This document shows, piece after piece, positions 1 to 5,940 of a stretch of DNA of 14,808 bases. The position numbers and the translations under genes were made by a program. The number at the start of each line of letters is the position of its first letter. The first letter of the stretch is position 1. The notes below the pieces were generated by a model. That model did no database searches, was not told the DNA's origin, and saw nothing but the letters and a program-made list of their open reading frames with translations. The DNA comes from Gemmatimonadota bacterium. GTDB taxonomy: Bacteria > Gemmatimonadota > Gemmatimonadetes > Longimicrobiales > Longimicrobiaceae. Where the stretch lies: positions 1 through 14,808 of the forward strand of contig JAHWJV010000033.1 of NCBI GenBank assembly GCA_019348265.1, given 5' to 3'.

Positions 1-117
1 GTCTGACCTGCTGGTGGACCACGAGCCGATCTCGTTCGTCGGCTTCCTGCTGTCGCTGCTGGCCCTGGTGACCGTGCTGATGGTCGGGCTGCCGGCGCTG
101 GTGCTCGAGGCGTGCTG
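1..117 (+). CDS. C-terminal end of an unrecognised membrane protein
   Basis: The frame starting at base 2 is open from the window edge to a TGA at 115-117. It gives about 38 residues: a short polar stretch (SDLLVDHEP), one hydrophobic helix rich in Leu/Val, and a short tail ending in LEAC. The stop overlaps the GTG of the next reading frame (112-114), as in an operon. Because that next frame resembles CtaG, this could be the last part of a cytochrome c oxidase subunit, but 38 residues are too few to name the protein. Its gene lies to the left of the window. Confidence 0.35.
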
Positions 118-282
118 AGCGTGCAGCTGGCGCATGACGGCGTCTCCGTGCCCGCGACGCTGTGGAGCAGCTGGCATCCCGACCCGGTCGTGCTCGCCGG
201 GCTGCTGCTGCTCGCCGGCGCAGCGCTGGTCGGTGCGGGCGTCGTCCTCGGTCGGCGGTCCAGGTCCGGCGCTGGGTCGCTC
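112..282 (+). pseudogene. N-terminal fragment resembling cytochrome c oxidase assembly factor CtaG (caa3 type)
   Basis: The frame opens with GTG at 112, overlapping the preceding stop. The first 45 residues show the pattern usual at the start of caa3-type CtaG proteins: a short His-containing lead, then LWSSWHPDPVVL, then one long hydrophobic helix ending in RR. CtaG is a multi-helix membrane protein of over 200 residues that helps deliver copper to cytochrome oxidase. Here the resemblance stops after the first helix, and from about base 283 the same open frame looks like a MATE transporter. The identification rests on one motif and a helix. The right boundary is an estimate. Confidence 0.35.
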
Positions 283-474
283 GCCGTCGCCGGCACCGTC
301 TGGCTCGGCCAGCTGGTCGGCGCGATGGGCACGCCGCCCGAGGTGGCCGCGCTCGCGCGCGAGTACCTGGGCACCTACCTGCTCGGGATGCCGCTGATCT
401 TCGGCTACTTCGTGGTGGACGCGGCGTTTCGCGCGTCGGGGGACACACGCACGCCGCTCGCGCTGCTCGCGTCG
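283..474 (+). pseudogene. Internal fragment of a MATE-family multidrug/Na+ efflux transporter
   Basis: Read in the same frame as the preceding fragment, residues encoded by about 310-470 match the middle of MATE transporters: a Met-Gly-x-Pro-Pro-Glu-Val segment, AREYLGTYLLGMP, then FRASGDTRTPLALL. MATE proteins are about 450 residues with 12 helices; only about 55 residues are here. The segment that normally follows (the LN-x-x-LDPLLIFG helix) is missing, and after base 474 the plus frame becomes Arg-rich and non-natural. Neither end has a gene boundary. This is a piece, not a gene, and points to a junction on each side. Confidence 0.6.
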
Positions 475-570
475 GGCGGCGACGAGCACCGCGAGCGTCG
501 AGCCCGCGACGATCGCGGCGACGCGGATCATCGCGTTGGTCGAGCCGATCAGCGACGCCGGGACGAGCGC
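475..570 (-). other. Orphan hydrophobic coding fragment, minus strand
   Basis: Read on the minus strand in frame with the enolase-like gene, bases 570 down to 475 encode about 32 residues with transmembrane character (VPASLIGSTNAMIRVAAIVA and on). Codon third positions are almost all G or C, as in real genes of this window. The segment is unlike the alpha/beta barrel sequence expected at this point of an enolase-superfamily protein. It resembles one helix pair of a transporter, but I cannot name the family. Beyond base 475 the frame turns Arg-rich (antisense to the MATE fragment) although it stays open to base 1. Confidence 0.35.
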
Positions 571-1338
571 CACCGCGAGCGCGGTCGGGAGATCGTAGCC
601 GCCGTTGGCATCCGCCCAGAGGAAGCCGCCCGGCACGCGCTGCTTCACGCGACGGCAGAGCTCGATATCGAACTTCGGGTCTGGCGAGACCTTGACGTTG
701 AAATTCCGGTAGCCGCGCTTCAACCCCTCGTCGATCAGCGCGTCCAGATCTTCCAGCTTCACCGGGTTGCACGTCCAGCTCAGGGTGATCCGCCCGCCCT
801 CGGGGCGGCCCCAGAGCTGCGCCAGCGACACATTCATCAGCTTGCCCGCCAGGTCGTGCAGCGCGATGTCGACCCCGGCCTTCGCCATCGGCGCGCCCGT
901 GGAGGATCCCGCGGCGATGTTGCGGTCCATGATCGCGTGCGCACCTACGATGTCGAACGCGTTGTGCCCGATCAGCTCCGGGGCCAGATAGCTCCGGATC
1001 GTGCTGGTCACCGACTCGCGCGTCTCGTAGCTCCACTTCGGGATCGGCAGGCTTTCCCCCCAGCCGATGGTGCCGTCTTCCGCCGTGATCTTTACCACGG
1101 CGGCCGAGCGACCCGTCGGTGAGCCCTCCGGCCCCTCGAAGAACTTGAAGCGGCCGACCATCGGATAGAGGATGGGGAACACCTCGATGCGAGCGATGCG
1201 CATCGGCCGGAAATCGCGCCACGCGAGATGCGGCAGCCCGAGCGCGGCACCGAACGCCCCGACACCAAGGCGCTTCAGGAACGAGCGACGCGACGGGACG
1301 AGCCCGTGGTCCGTGGCTCGCGGGAGACGGTCTGGCAT
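571..1338 (-). CDS. Tat-exported enolase-superfamily protein (mandelate racemase/muconate lactonizing type), C-terminus missing
   Basis: ATG at 1338 (a GTG nine bases upstream is possible) starts a protein with a twin-arginine signal, SRRSFLKRL at residues 16-24 followed by a hydrophobic stretch, so the mature protein would be exported folded. Residues about 46-160 match the MR/MLE N-terminal capping domain, including the conserved GWGES turn. Residues about 165-255 match the start of the barrel: a candidate catalytic Lys in NFNVKVSP (216) and the first metal-ligand Asp in WADANGGY (243). The family normally continues for another 100-130 residues with two more acidic metal ligands and the second catalytic base. 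Here resemblance ends near residue 256 and the frame runs into an unrelated hydrophobic segment, remaining open to the window edge. As it stands it cannot bind Mg2+ normally, so it is truncated by rearrangement or by a contig chimera. Substrate unknown. A good promoter lies at 1400-1427. Confidence 0.75.
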
Positions 1339-1399
1339 CGGGAGCACCCGCACGGAAGATGGGCGATTCGGGGGCGGTGAGCGTCGTGTAAGCTAAGTG

Positions 1400-1427
1400 A
1401 TAATATATGTCTGGGTGATAGTGTCAA
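1400..1427 (-). promoter_or_regulatory. Housekeeping (sigma-70-type) promoter for the Tat/enolase-like gene
   Basis: On the minus strand, a perfect -35 box TTGACA (1427-1422) is followed after 16 bases by TATTAT (1405-1400), in an AT-rich island that stands out from the surrounding GC-rich DNA. Transcription would begin near 1393 and reach the ATG at 1338 after a leader of about 55 bases. The same AT-rich stretch could also hold a plus-strand -10 (GATAAT, 1399-1404) for the CDGSH gene, but I see no matching -35 there. Confidence 0.6.
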
Positions 1428-1517
1428 CCGGCGAACAGGAGGTCAGCTCTGCCCTGGCTCACCGCTTGCGAGGCCGGGGTCGTCCAGCGAGCCGCGGCCA
1501 CTTCGAGGAGGGGATAC

Positions 1518-1772
1518 ATGGAGGAGCAGCAGAACCAGCAGCAGAACCAGCAGCCGGTGAAGATCACGGTCCGGGAGAACGGCTCCTATCTCGTGGAAGG
1601 ACCGGTGACGATCGTGGACGCGGACGGGACGGCGTACGACATCAGCGCCAAAAAGCGCGTGTCACTCTGCCGCTGCGGTGCCTCGACGAACAAGCCATTC
1701 TGCGACGGCACACATTCCAAGGTGGGGTTCGCCGCGGCGGAGCGCGCGGTGCGGGAGCTGGAAGGCGGCTGA
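1518..1772 (+). CDS. CDGSH-type iron-sulfur domain protein
   Basis: An 84-residue protein. Its C-terminal half carries the complete 3Cys-1His [2Fe-2S] ligand set of the CDGSH (mitoNEET-like) family: Cys51, Cys53, Cys62 and His66 in the pattern CxC-x8-C-x3-H, with PFCDGTH as the signature. Such domains hold a redox-active, labile cluster and are linked to iron-sulfur or redox homeostasis. No electron partner can be read from the neighbours. The N-terminus is unusual: residues 3-12 are almost only Gln and Asn. A strong Shine-Dalgarno (GGAGGGG, 1507-1513) fixes the ATG at 1518. A terminator follows at 1824-1875, so the gene is probably monocistronic. Confidence 0.9.
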   Translation: MEEQQNQQQNQQPVKITVRENGSYLVEGPVTIVDADGTAYDISAKKRVSLCRCGASTNKPFCDGTHSKVGFAAAERAVRELEGG

Positions 1773-1823
1773 GTGAGCTGGCGTGCCTTGCGCCTCCCCG
1801 CAACATCCGGGTACGAATAGCGG

Positions 1824-1875
1824 AAGAGCCTCCAGCACCGACCCGAACGGCGGTGCGCAGGGGGCTCTTTCGTTT
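1824..1875 (+). terminator. Intrinsic terminator after the CDGSH gene
   Basis: Outer stem AAGAGCC (1824-1830) pairs with GGCTCTT (1863-1869). An inner stem GCACCG (1835-1840) pairs with CGGTGC (1851-1856). The structure is followed by the T-rich run TTTCGTTT (1868-1875). The position about 50 bases after the CDGSH stop suits a Rho-independent terminator. Confidence 0.65.
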
Positions 1876-1985
1876 CCGGGCTGCTGAGCGCCCCCTCGAC
1901 CCGACTCCCCGCGCCGCCGATTACGCGCGGATTCCCCTTCACCACTCGAGCGAAAGGCAGTTCACGGATGTTGGAGAGATCCGCT

Positions 1986-2492
1986 GTGAGCACCGTACGC
2001 GTTGCCACGGCTGAAGACGTGGAGCGGCTCGAGGAGGCCTGTCTGTGCGAGGGCGCCGCTCGCGGCCAGGAGCAGCTCGACCGCTTTCTCGTGGAACAGC
2101 AAGCCGGTTTGCGGCTCTTCCTGGTCGCGCACCGGGATACGGCGGTCGCGGGGTACCTCACGCTCAGCTGGGACGCCGACTATCCACCCTTTCGGCGCGC
2201 GGGCATCCCGGAGATCCACGACCTGTACGTCCTGCCATCCGCGCGCCGAGCAGGGATCGCCACCGCTCTGCTAGACGCGGTGGAGCAGCACGCCGTCCAG
2301 CGGAGCGGCTACCTCGGCCTCGCGGTGGGACTGTACGCCGACTATGGACCCGCGCAACGCCTCTATGCAAGGCGCGGCTATCTGCCCGACGGCACCGGCG
2401 CGACCTCCGGCGGACGCCCGCTCCTGGGCGGCGAGACGATCTCAGTCGACGATGGTCTGGTTCTCCACCTCGTCAAGGCACTCCGCGCCTGA
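1986..2492 (+). CDS. GNAT-family N-acetyltransferase
   Basis: A single GNAT domain. The acetyl-CoA pyrophosphate-binding loop is visible as LPSARRAGIATALL, following the strand EIHDLYV. Near the C-terminus, LYADYGPAQRLYARRGY matches the motif-B region where the substrate and cofactor tail sit. Such proteins move acetyl from acetyl-CoA to an amine; the substrate cannot be told. I prefer the GTG at 1986 because GGAGA at 1973-1977 is ideally placed and the protein then begins STVRVATAEDV, like typical GNAT N-termini. An in-frame ATG at 1968 would add six residues but has poorer ribosome binding. It is separated from the CDGSH gene by a terminator. Confidence 0.88.
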   Translation: MSTVRVATAEDVERLEEACLCEGAARGQEQLDRFLVEQQAGLRLFLVAHRDTAVAGYLTLSWDADYPPFRRAGIPEIHDLYVLPSARRAGIATALLDAVEQHAVQRSGYLGLAVGLYADYGPAQRLYARRGYLPDGTGATSGGRPLLGGETISVDDGLVLHLVKALRA

Positions 2493-2545
2493 CGGTGGGC
2501 ACCGCCGCACCACCCGGAACCGCCTGCCCAAACGTTGCTCCGCAC

Positions 2546-2560
2546 TGGCTTGCATTTTGC
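2546..2560 (+). promoter_or_regulatory. Candidate sigma-54 (-24/-12) promoter
   Basis: TGGC (2546-2549) and TTGC (2557-2560) stand at exactly the GG-to-GC distance (10 bases between) required for RpoN promoters. The site reads TGGCTTG-N4-TTGCT, against the consensus TGGCACG-N4-TTGCW. The predicted start near 2572 gives a leader of about 38 bases to the TTG of the first winged-helix gene. A single match of this quality can occur by chance. No RpoN activator gene is in the window. Confidence 0.35.
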
Positions 2561-2609
2561 TAAATCCCCTCCTGACAAGGGTTTTCGTCCACGAGCACTC
2601 AGGAGAGAC

Positions 2610-2891
2610 TTGGGCCCGGACTGGAGGAACCGCCAATCGGAAGAGAGCGCACGCTACGAGTTCCTGATGCGGCTATACCAGGTTACCAGGGACAATCCAC
2701 ACGCCGTCGTCCACGCCGGCGGGATCGGCTTCGAGATAGGCCTCTCGCGGGTGCAGACGTTCGCGGTGGTCGAGTTCCTCGCCGAGCAGGGCTACGTGGA
2801 TTATCTGCGTGCCGGGCCGCGCATTCGTCTCGCTCCACGAGGTCTGCGATACATCCAACTCGACGCGGGGACCCGGCGCACGATCCGCTGA
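2610..2891 (+). CDS. Small winged-helix DNA-binding protein (first of a tandem pair)
   Basis: A 93-residue protein from a TTG start at 2610, chosen because AGGAGAG (2601-2607) lies just upstream and because the N-terminus then aligns with its downstream paralogue (DWRNRQ versus SWQHRQ). The core shows a winged helix-turn-helix: helix EFLMRLYQ, recognition region GLSRVQTFAVVEFLAEQGYV and a beta wing with RLAPRGLRYI. It probably binds DNA as a transcription factor, with no cofactor domain. It shares about a third of its residues with the protein at 2993-3298. An ATG within the frame at 2667 would delete the conserved N-terminus. No named family recognised. Confidence 0.7.
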   Translation: MGPDWRNRQSEESARYEFLMRLYQVTRDNPHAVVHAGGIGFEIGLSRVQTFAVVEFLAEQGYVDYLRAGPRIRLAPRGLRYIQLDAGTRRTIR

Positions 2892-2992
2892 GCCGCCGAC
2901 GAGCGGAGCGCTCAAGTGTATGTCCCGCAATGGCTTAGTCCTTGCATGGCTTCCCGCCTCCCTAGTACCGAACCATGTGAACCCGAAGGCGA

Positions 2993-3298
2993 ATGGCGGC
3001 ACCCGGCGACAGTGAATCGTGGCAGCATCGCCAGCGCTGGCGCGAGGAGCGCATGCGCTTCGAGGTGCTCGCCGCGGTCTATCGCGCGTCGGAGGGGAAG
3101 TCCGGGAACACTCTGGTCGTGTCGCCGTTTGCGCAGGACCTCGGGATCTGGCGGGAGGAGCTCTTTCGCGTGCTGGAGTTCCTCGATCGTAAGGGCTACA
3201 TCGTCTACCACGGCGCGGGTCCGCTGGTGAGCATCACCCGCAACGGGCTCGACTACCTGGAGCGGACCGGGGGCCGAAGGAAGTCGATTCGGGGGTAG
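2993..3298 (+). CDS. Small winged-helix DNA-binding protein (second of a tandem pair)
   Basis: A 101-residue paralogue of the preceding protein. Shared landmarks in order are W-x-x-RQ, R-x-E-x-L, VxEFL/VLEFL, GY-x-x-Y, AGP, GL-x-YL/I and a basic RR-x-IR tail. The fold is a winged helix: RFEVLAAVYR, then DLGIWREELFRVLEFL as the recognition unit, and a wing around SITRNGL. Around the recognition helix the two copies differ a lot, so their DNA targets probably differ. The ATG at 2993 has a weak upstream AAGG. The gene ends directly in the bidirectional terminator at 3298-3353. Target genes unknown. Confidence 0.75.
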   Translation: MAAPGDSESWQHRQRWREERMRFEVLAAVYRASEGKSGNTLVVSPFAQDLGIWREELFRVLEFLDRKGYIVYHGAGPLVSITRNGLDYLERTGGRRKSIRG

Positions 3299-3353
3299 GA
3301 ACTGCATCGAACGTCTTCAGTCTTTCAGACTGAAGACTTTTGACTGCAGTTCC
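3298..3353. terminator. Bidirectional terminator built from heptamer-like inverted repeats
   Basis: An 11-bp perfect stem (3313-3323 with 3327-3337) closes on a 3-base loop and is followed by TTTT. An outer 9-bp stem GGAACTGCA (3298-3306) pairs with TGCAGTTCC (3345-3353). It sits between two convergent genes whose stops are at 3298 and 3356, so it can stop transcription from both sides. The right arm also reads as 7-base units, ACTGAAG-ACTTTTG-ACTGCAG, linking it to the other heptamer palindromes in the window. Confidence 0.85.
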
Positions 3354-3355
3354 CC

Positions 3356-4069
3356 TCACGCCCACTCGCGGAATCTCAGCATCAGCGTGGCGGCGATGAG
3401 CCACGCGGCGGAGTAACCGAGCACGAAGACGACGGAGCCCCAGGCGAGGTCATGCAGGAGAAGGCCCTGATATACGTCCTGCAGGGCGGTCTGCGGTGGG
3501 AGGGCGAAGAGCAGCAGGCGGTAGGCGCCGGGCGGCATGGTGGTCTGCAGGAGGTCGAGGACCTGGGGGAAGAAGGTGGGGAGGAAGAGGATGAATGCGA
3601 CCCACGCATCGCCGCGTGGGAGGGCGACGGAGAGGAAGGCCATGATTCCGCCATAAACGCTCGCGGTCAGCAGGGGGAGGAGGAGCCCGCTGCCGCCCCC
3701 CCTCGCGCCGCCCCAGGCGACGAACTGACCGACGATGAGAAAGGCGACGGCCGCGATGATGGCGATCGCGAAGGCGAGGACCCAGCGCAGCGCATAGAAC
3801 GCCAGCGGGGAGGTGGGCTGCGAGAAGTACATCTGCGCGTAGCCCTCGCGCCGATCGCTCGACACGAAGCCTGCGAGGAGAACGATCATCGCCAACCCTG
3901 CCAGGTACGCAAGGGTGGCCGAGACGCCGATGGGCCCCAGCTCCTCGGCGAACTCCGGATCGGCTACGTCGTGCTGGTGAAAGGCTGGCTCCAGGAAGTA
4001 GAGCACCAGGGCCACGAGGAACACGAGCAGGACGCGCCAGCGGAGGTCGCGAAGGAGGATGCCGATCAT
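3356..4069 (-). CDS. ABC-2 type transporter permease
   Basis: A 237-residue membrane protein with about six hydrophobic helices (roughly residues 12-28, 51-70, 93-115, 128-150, 155-175, 210-232). A short cytoplasmic start MIGILLRDLRWR is typical of ABC-2 permeases. It partners the ATPase encoded just upstream. The start is fixed by a 4-base ATGA overlap with the ATPase stop (4069-4066), which implies translational coupling; an upstream in-frame start would add an Arg-rich, antisense-like tail and is rejected. Cargo is unknown: such two-gene systems export drugs, lipids, peptides or extracellular enzymes. Confidence 0.85.
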   Translation of the reverse strand: MIGILLRDLRWRVLLVFLVALVLYFLEPAFHQHDVADPEFAEELGPIGVSATLAYLAGLAMIVLLAGFVSSDRREGYAQMYFSQPTSPLAFYALRWVLAFAIAIIAAVAFLIVGQFVAWGGARGGGSGLLLPLLTASVYGGIMAFLSVALPRGDAWVAFILFLPTFFPQVLDLLQTTMPPGAYRLLLFALPPQTALQDVYQGLLLHDLAWGSVVFVLGYSAAWLIAATLMLRFREWA

Positions 4070-4815
4070 GCGGCTTCGCTCCAGCCGGACACCAGCTCTA
4101 GGAACCGTTCTTCCAACTTCGGCGATCCTGGCTTCGCGCCGCGCAGGTCGATCTCTTCGCGAACGCGGCCGGCGTGAAGCACCAGCACCCTGTCGGTGAG
4201 CCGCTCCACCTCGGGAAGGTTGTGGGAGGCTACGATCAGCACGCGTTCGGGGTCCCCCCTTCGCCAATCCCCAATGATCTTGCGGAGCTCCGCGACCCAG
4301 ACGGGGTCCAGCCCGTCGGTCGGCTCGTCCAGCACCATCAGCTTCCGGTCCGCGAGCAGCGTCTGCGCGACGGCCAGCCGCTGCAGATTCCCCTTCGACA
4401 GAGTCCCCACCCGCCGCCGCTCGAACTCCGTGAGCCCGAGCCGGTTGATAGCGCTGTTCACGCGATCCTGCGCGTCGAGCCCGGCGTTGCCGAGCATCGC
4501 GTAAGCCTCCAGGGCGCCTCGCACACTGCGCTTCGGCGGGATGGCGACGCGCTCGGGGATGTAGCTCACGCCATGCCGCTGCGCGTACGCGCGAGGCTCT
4601 AGCCCGCCGATGGGCGCCGATCCGCTCGTCGCGCGTAGATAACCAAGCAGCAGATTGAGAAGCGTGCTCTTGCCGGCGCCATTCAACCCGATGATCCCGA
4701 GAGCCGTGCCCGGGGTGACGTGCGCCGTCACCCCGTCGAGCGCCCGGACCGAGCTCCCGCGCAGCCCGGGCAGCACGCTGCGGTAATCCTTGATCACGTT
4801 TTCAAGGTGAATCAT
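4066..4815 (-). CDS. ABC transporter ATP-binding protein
   Basis: A 249-residue ABC ATPase that would power the permease at 3356-4069. Walker A is GLNGAGKST (43-51), Walker B LMVLDEP (159-165), the D-loop ends in GLD (168-170) and the switch His is 198 in SHN. The signature is LSKGN (139-143) rather than LSGGQ, and the Q-loop position reads YIPE (85-88), so Glu replaces Gln. Both variants are known in ABC-2 exporter ATPases of the CcmA/drug-export type. The ATG at 4815 lacks a Shine-Dalgarno. A TATTAC -10-like box at 4831-4826 would start the transcript only a few bases before the ATG, so the mRNA may be nearly leaderless. Confidence 0.92.
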   Translation of the reverse strand: MIHLENVIKDYRSVLPGLRGSSVRALDGVTAHVTPGTALGIIGLNGAGKSTLLNLLLGYLRATSGSAPIGGLEPRAYAQRHGVSYIPERVAIPPKRSVRGALEAYAMLGNAGLDAQDRVNSAINRLGLTEFERRRVGTLSKGNLQRLAVAQTLLADRKLMVLDEPTDGLDPVWVAELRKIIGDWRRGDPERVLIVASHNLPEVERLTDRVLVLHAGRVREEIDLRGAKPGSPKLEERFLELVSGWSEAA

Positions 4816-4828
4816 GGCCGGAAAGGTA

Positions 4829-4922
4829 ATAGGGAACAGGGAACAGGGAACAGGGAGCAGGGAGCAGGGAAGAGCCTGCCCGGGCCGCTACGCTGTGGGC
4901 CCCGCTGTTCCCTGTTCCCTAT
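4829..4922. repeat. Inverted heptamer array, unit AGGGAAC
   Basis: Left arm: six contiguous 7-base units (4831-4872), three AGGGAAC, two AGGGAGC and one AGGGAAG. Right arm: two inverted units GTTCCCT (4907-4920). An 18-bp perfect inverted repeat results (4829-4846 with 4905-4922), with about 58 bases between. It lies in the 246-bp region between the divergent ABC ATPase and hydrolase genes, and its left end overlaps the likely -10 of the ATPase gene. Confidence 0.85.
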
Positions 4923-5023
4923 CCGGTATGCTTTCTGCGCCCCCGCGGGAAGGGGGCCAAAGCCCTCCTCCGGCGCGTGCGGAGCGTGGTGTCCGTGTGA
5001 CCCGCCCCCGCTGAGCGGGATGC

Positions 5024-5048
5024 AATTCAAGATTTAGATTCAAAATTC
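5024..5048. repeat. Short degenerate repeat of ATTCAAA type
   Basis: An AT-rich tract reading ATTCAAG, ATTTAG, ATTCAAA, ATTC, about three and a half near-heptamers, directly upstream of the hydrolase gene in otherwise GC-rich DNA. It may be an eroded heptamer array like the others in the window, or just an AT-rich promoter stretch. The tract is too short to decide. Confidence 0.3.
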
Positions 5049-5061
5049 CTCTCTTACGTCG

Positions 5062-5886
5062 ATGACGAACCCCATGCCGACCCTCGCACACACCCGGGTA
5101 GTGGCGGCGGGCAGCACGCCGGAGCGGTGGCTCCTGGTGCTGCACGGGATCTACGGCTCGGGTCGGAACTGGGGGAGCATCGCCCGACGGCTCGTCGAGG
5201 CGCGTCCGGAGTGGGGAATCCTCCTGATCGACCTGCGCCTGCACGGCGCGTCCCGGGAAGGCTTCGAGGGGCCGCACACGCTCGCCTCCGCGGCGAGCGA
5301 TGTGGAGCGTCTGGTGGAAGGGCTGGAATTCCACGCCGCGGCGGTGCTCGGGCACTCGTTCGGGGGCAAGGTCGCGCTCGTATACGTTCGTCACCACGCC
5401 GGTGAGCTGAGGCAGGCGTGGGTGATCGATTCGACGCTGCGGGTGCGCGAGCCGGAAGGGAGTACCTGGCGGGTGGTGGAGATCGTCCGCTCGCTCCCGG
5501 CCGAGTTCGGCTCCCGCGACGAGTTCGCCGATGCGCTGGTGCAGCACGGCTACGAGAAGCCGCTGGGCCAGTGGCTGGCGATGAACCTGGAGCGCGGGGA
5601 CGACGGCCGCTTCCGCTGGCGCCTCGACTGGGACGGCGTGGAGGAGATGCTGCGTGACTACTTCCATGCCGACGTGTGGGACGTGATCGAAACGCCCCCT
5701 CCCGGCGTGGAGGTTCACATCGTCAAGGCTACTGATTCCAACGCCATCGACGTCGGCCAGGCGGCACGCGTCGAGGCCGCCGGCGCCGCCACTGGCCGCG
5801 TCTTCCTCCACCAGCTGACCGGCGGCCACTGGATCAACACCGAAAACCCGGACGCGGTGCTGGGGATGCTGATGGAGAGATTATGA
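5062..5886 (+). CDS. Alpha/beta hydrolase, ABHD11/YbfF-like esterase
   Basis: A 274-residue alpha/beta-hydrolase fold protein. The oxyanion loop is LHGIYGSGRNW (28-37), close to the LHG-x-x-GS-x-x-NW of ABHD11/YbfF esterases. The strand-4 motif DLRLHGAS (57-64) matches their DLRNHG-x-S. The nucleophile elbow is GHSFGG with Ser99, and the catalytic His256 lies in GGHWINTENPDAV, also typical of this subfamily. The acid is less clear, possibly Asp225. It would hydrolyse ester or thioester bonds of a small substrate; no signal peptide is seen, so it is cytoplasmic. The ATG at 5062 has no good ribosome site, and ATG 5074 is an alternative. It converges on the glycerate kinase gene. Confidence 0.85.
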   Translation: MTNPMPTLAHTRVVAAGSTPERWLLVLHGIYGSGRNWGSIARRLVEARPEWGILLIDLRLHGASREGFEGPHTLASAASDVERLVEGLEFHAAAVLGHSFGGKVALVYVRHHAGELRQAWVIDSTLRVREPEGSTWRVVEIVRSLPAEFGSRDEFADALVQHGYEKPLGQWLAMNLERGDDGRFRWRLDWDGVEEMLRDYFHADVWDVIETPPPGVEVHIVKATDSNAIDVGQAARVEAAGAATGRVFLHQLTGGHWINTENPDAVLGMLMERL

Positions 5887-5940
5887 AGGATGAACGACGA
5901 ATGAGAGATGGACGTGAGTTCGTTTCATCATTCATCGTTT
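5885..5940. repeat. Degenerate inverted heptamer repeat between convergent genes
   Basis: Left units read GATGAAC-GACGAAT-GAGAGAT; the right arm, read on the minus strand, gives CGATGAA-TGATGAA-ACGAACT. The best paired core is AACGACGAATGA (5893-5904) with TCATTCATCGTT (5928-5939), 11 of 12 positions, with a 23-base loop. The right arm runs into the last codons of the glycerate kinase gene (stop 5934-5932). It probably serves as a shared 3' hairpin for both genes; there is no T-run. Confidence 0.5.

Noticed and set aside
112..1122. One long plus-strand open frame covering 336 codons
   Set aside because: Only its first 120 codons resemble proteins, and those are two different families. From 475 on it is Arg-rich antisense of the enolase-like gene.
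1968..1985. ATG at 1968 as start of the acetyltransferase
   Set aside because: Possible, but the Shine-Dalgarno fits the GTG at 1986 better and the shorter protein begins like typical GNAT proteins.
3356..4267. Longer version of the permease beginning at 4267
   Set aside because: The extra 66 residues are Arg-rich shadow of the ATPase gene. The ATG at 4069 overlaps the ATPase stop and starts directly with the usual ABC-2 N-terminus.
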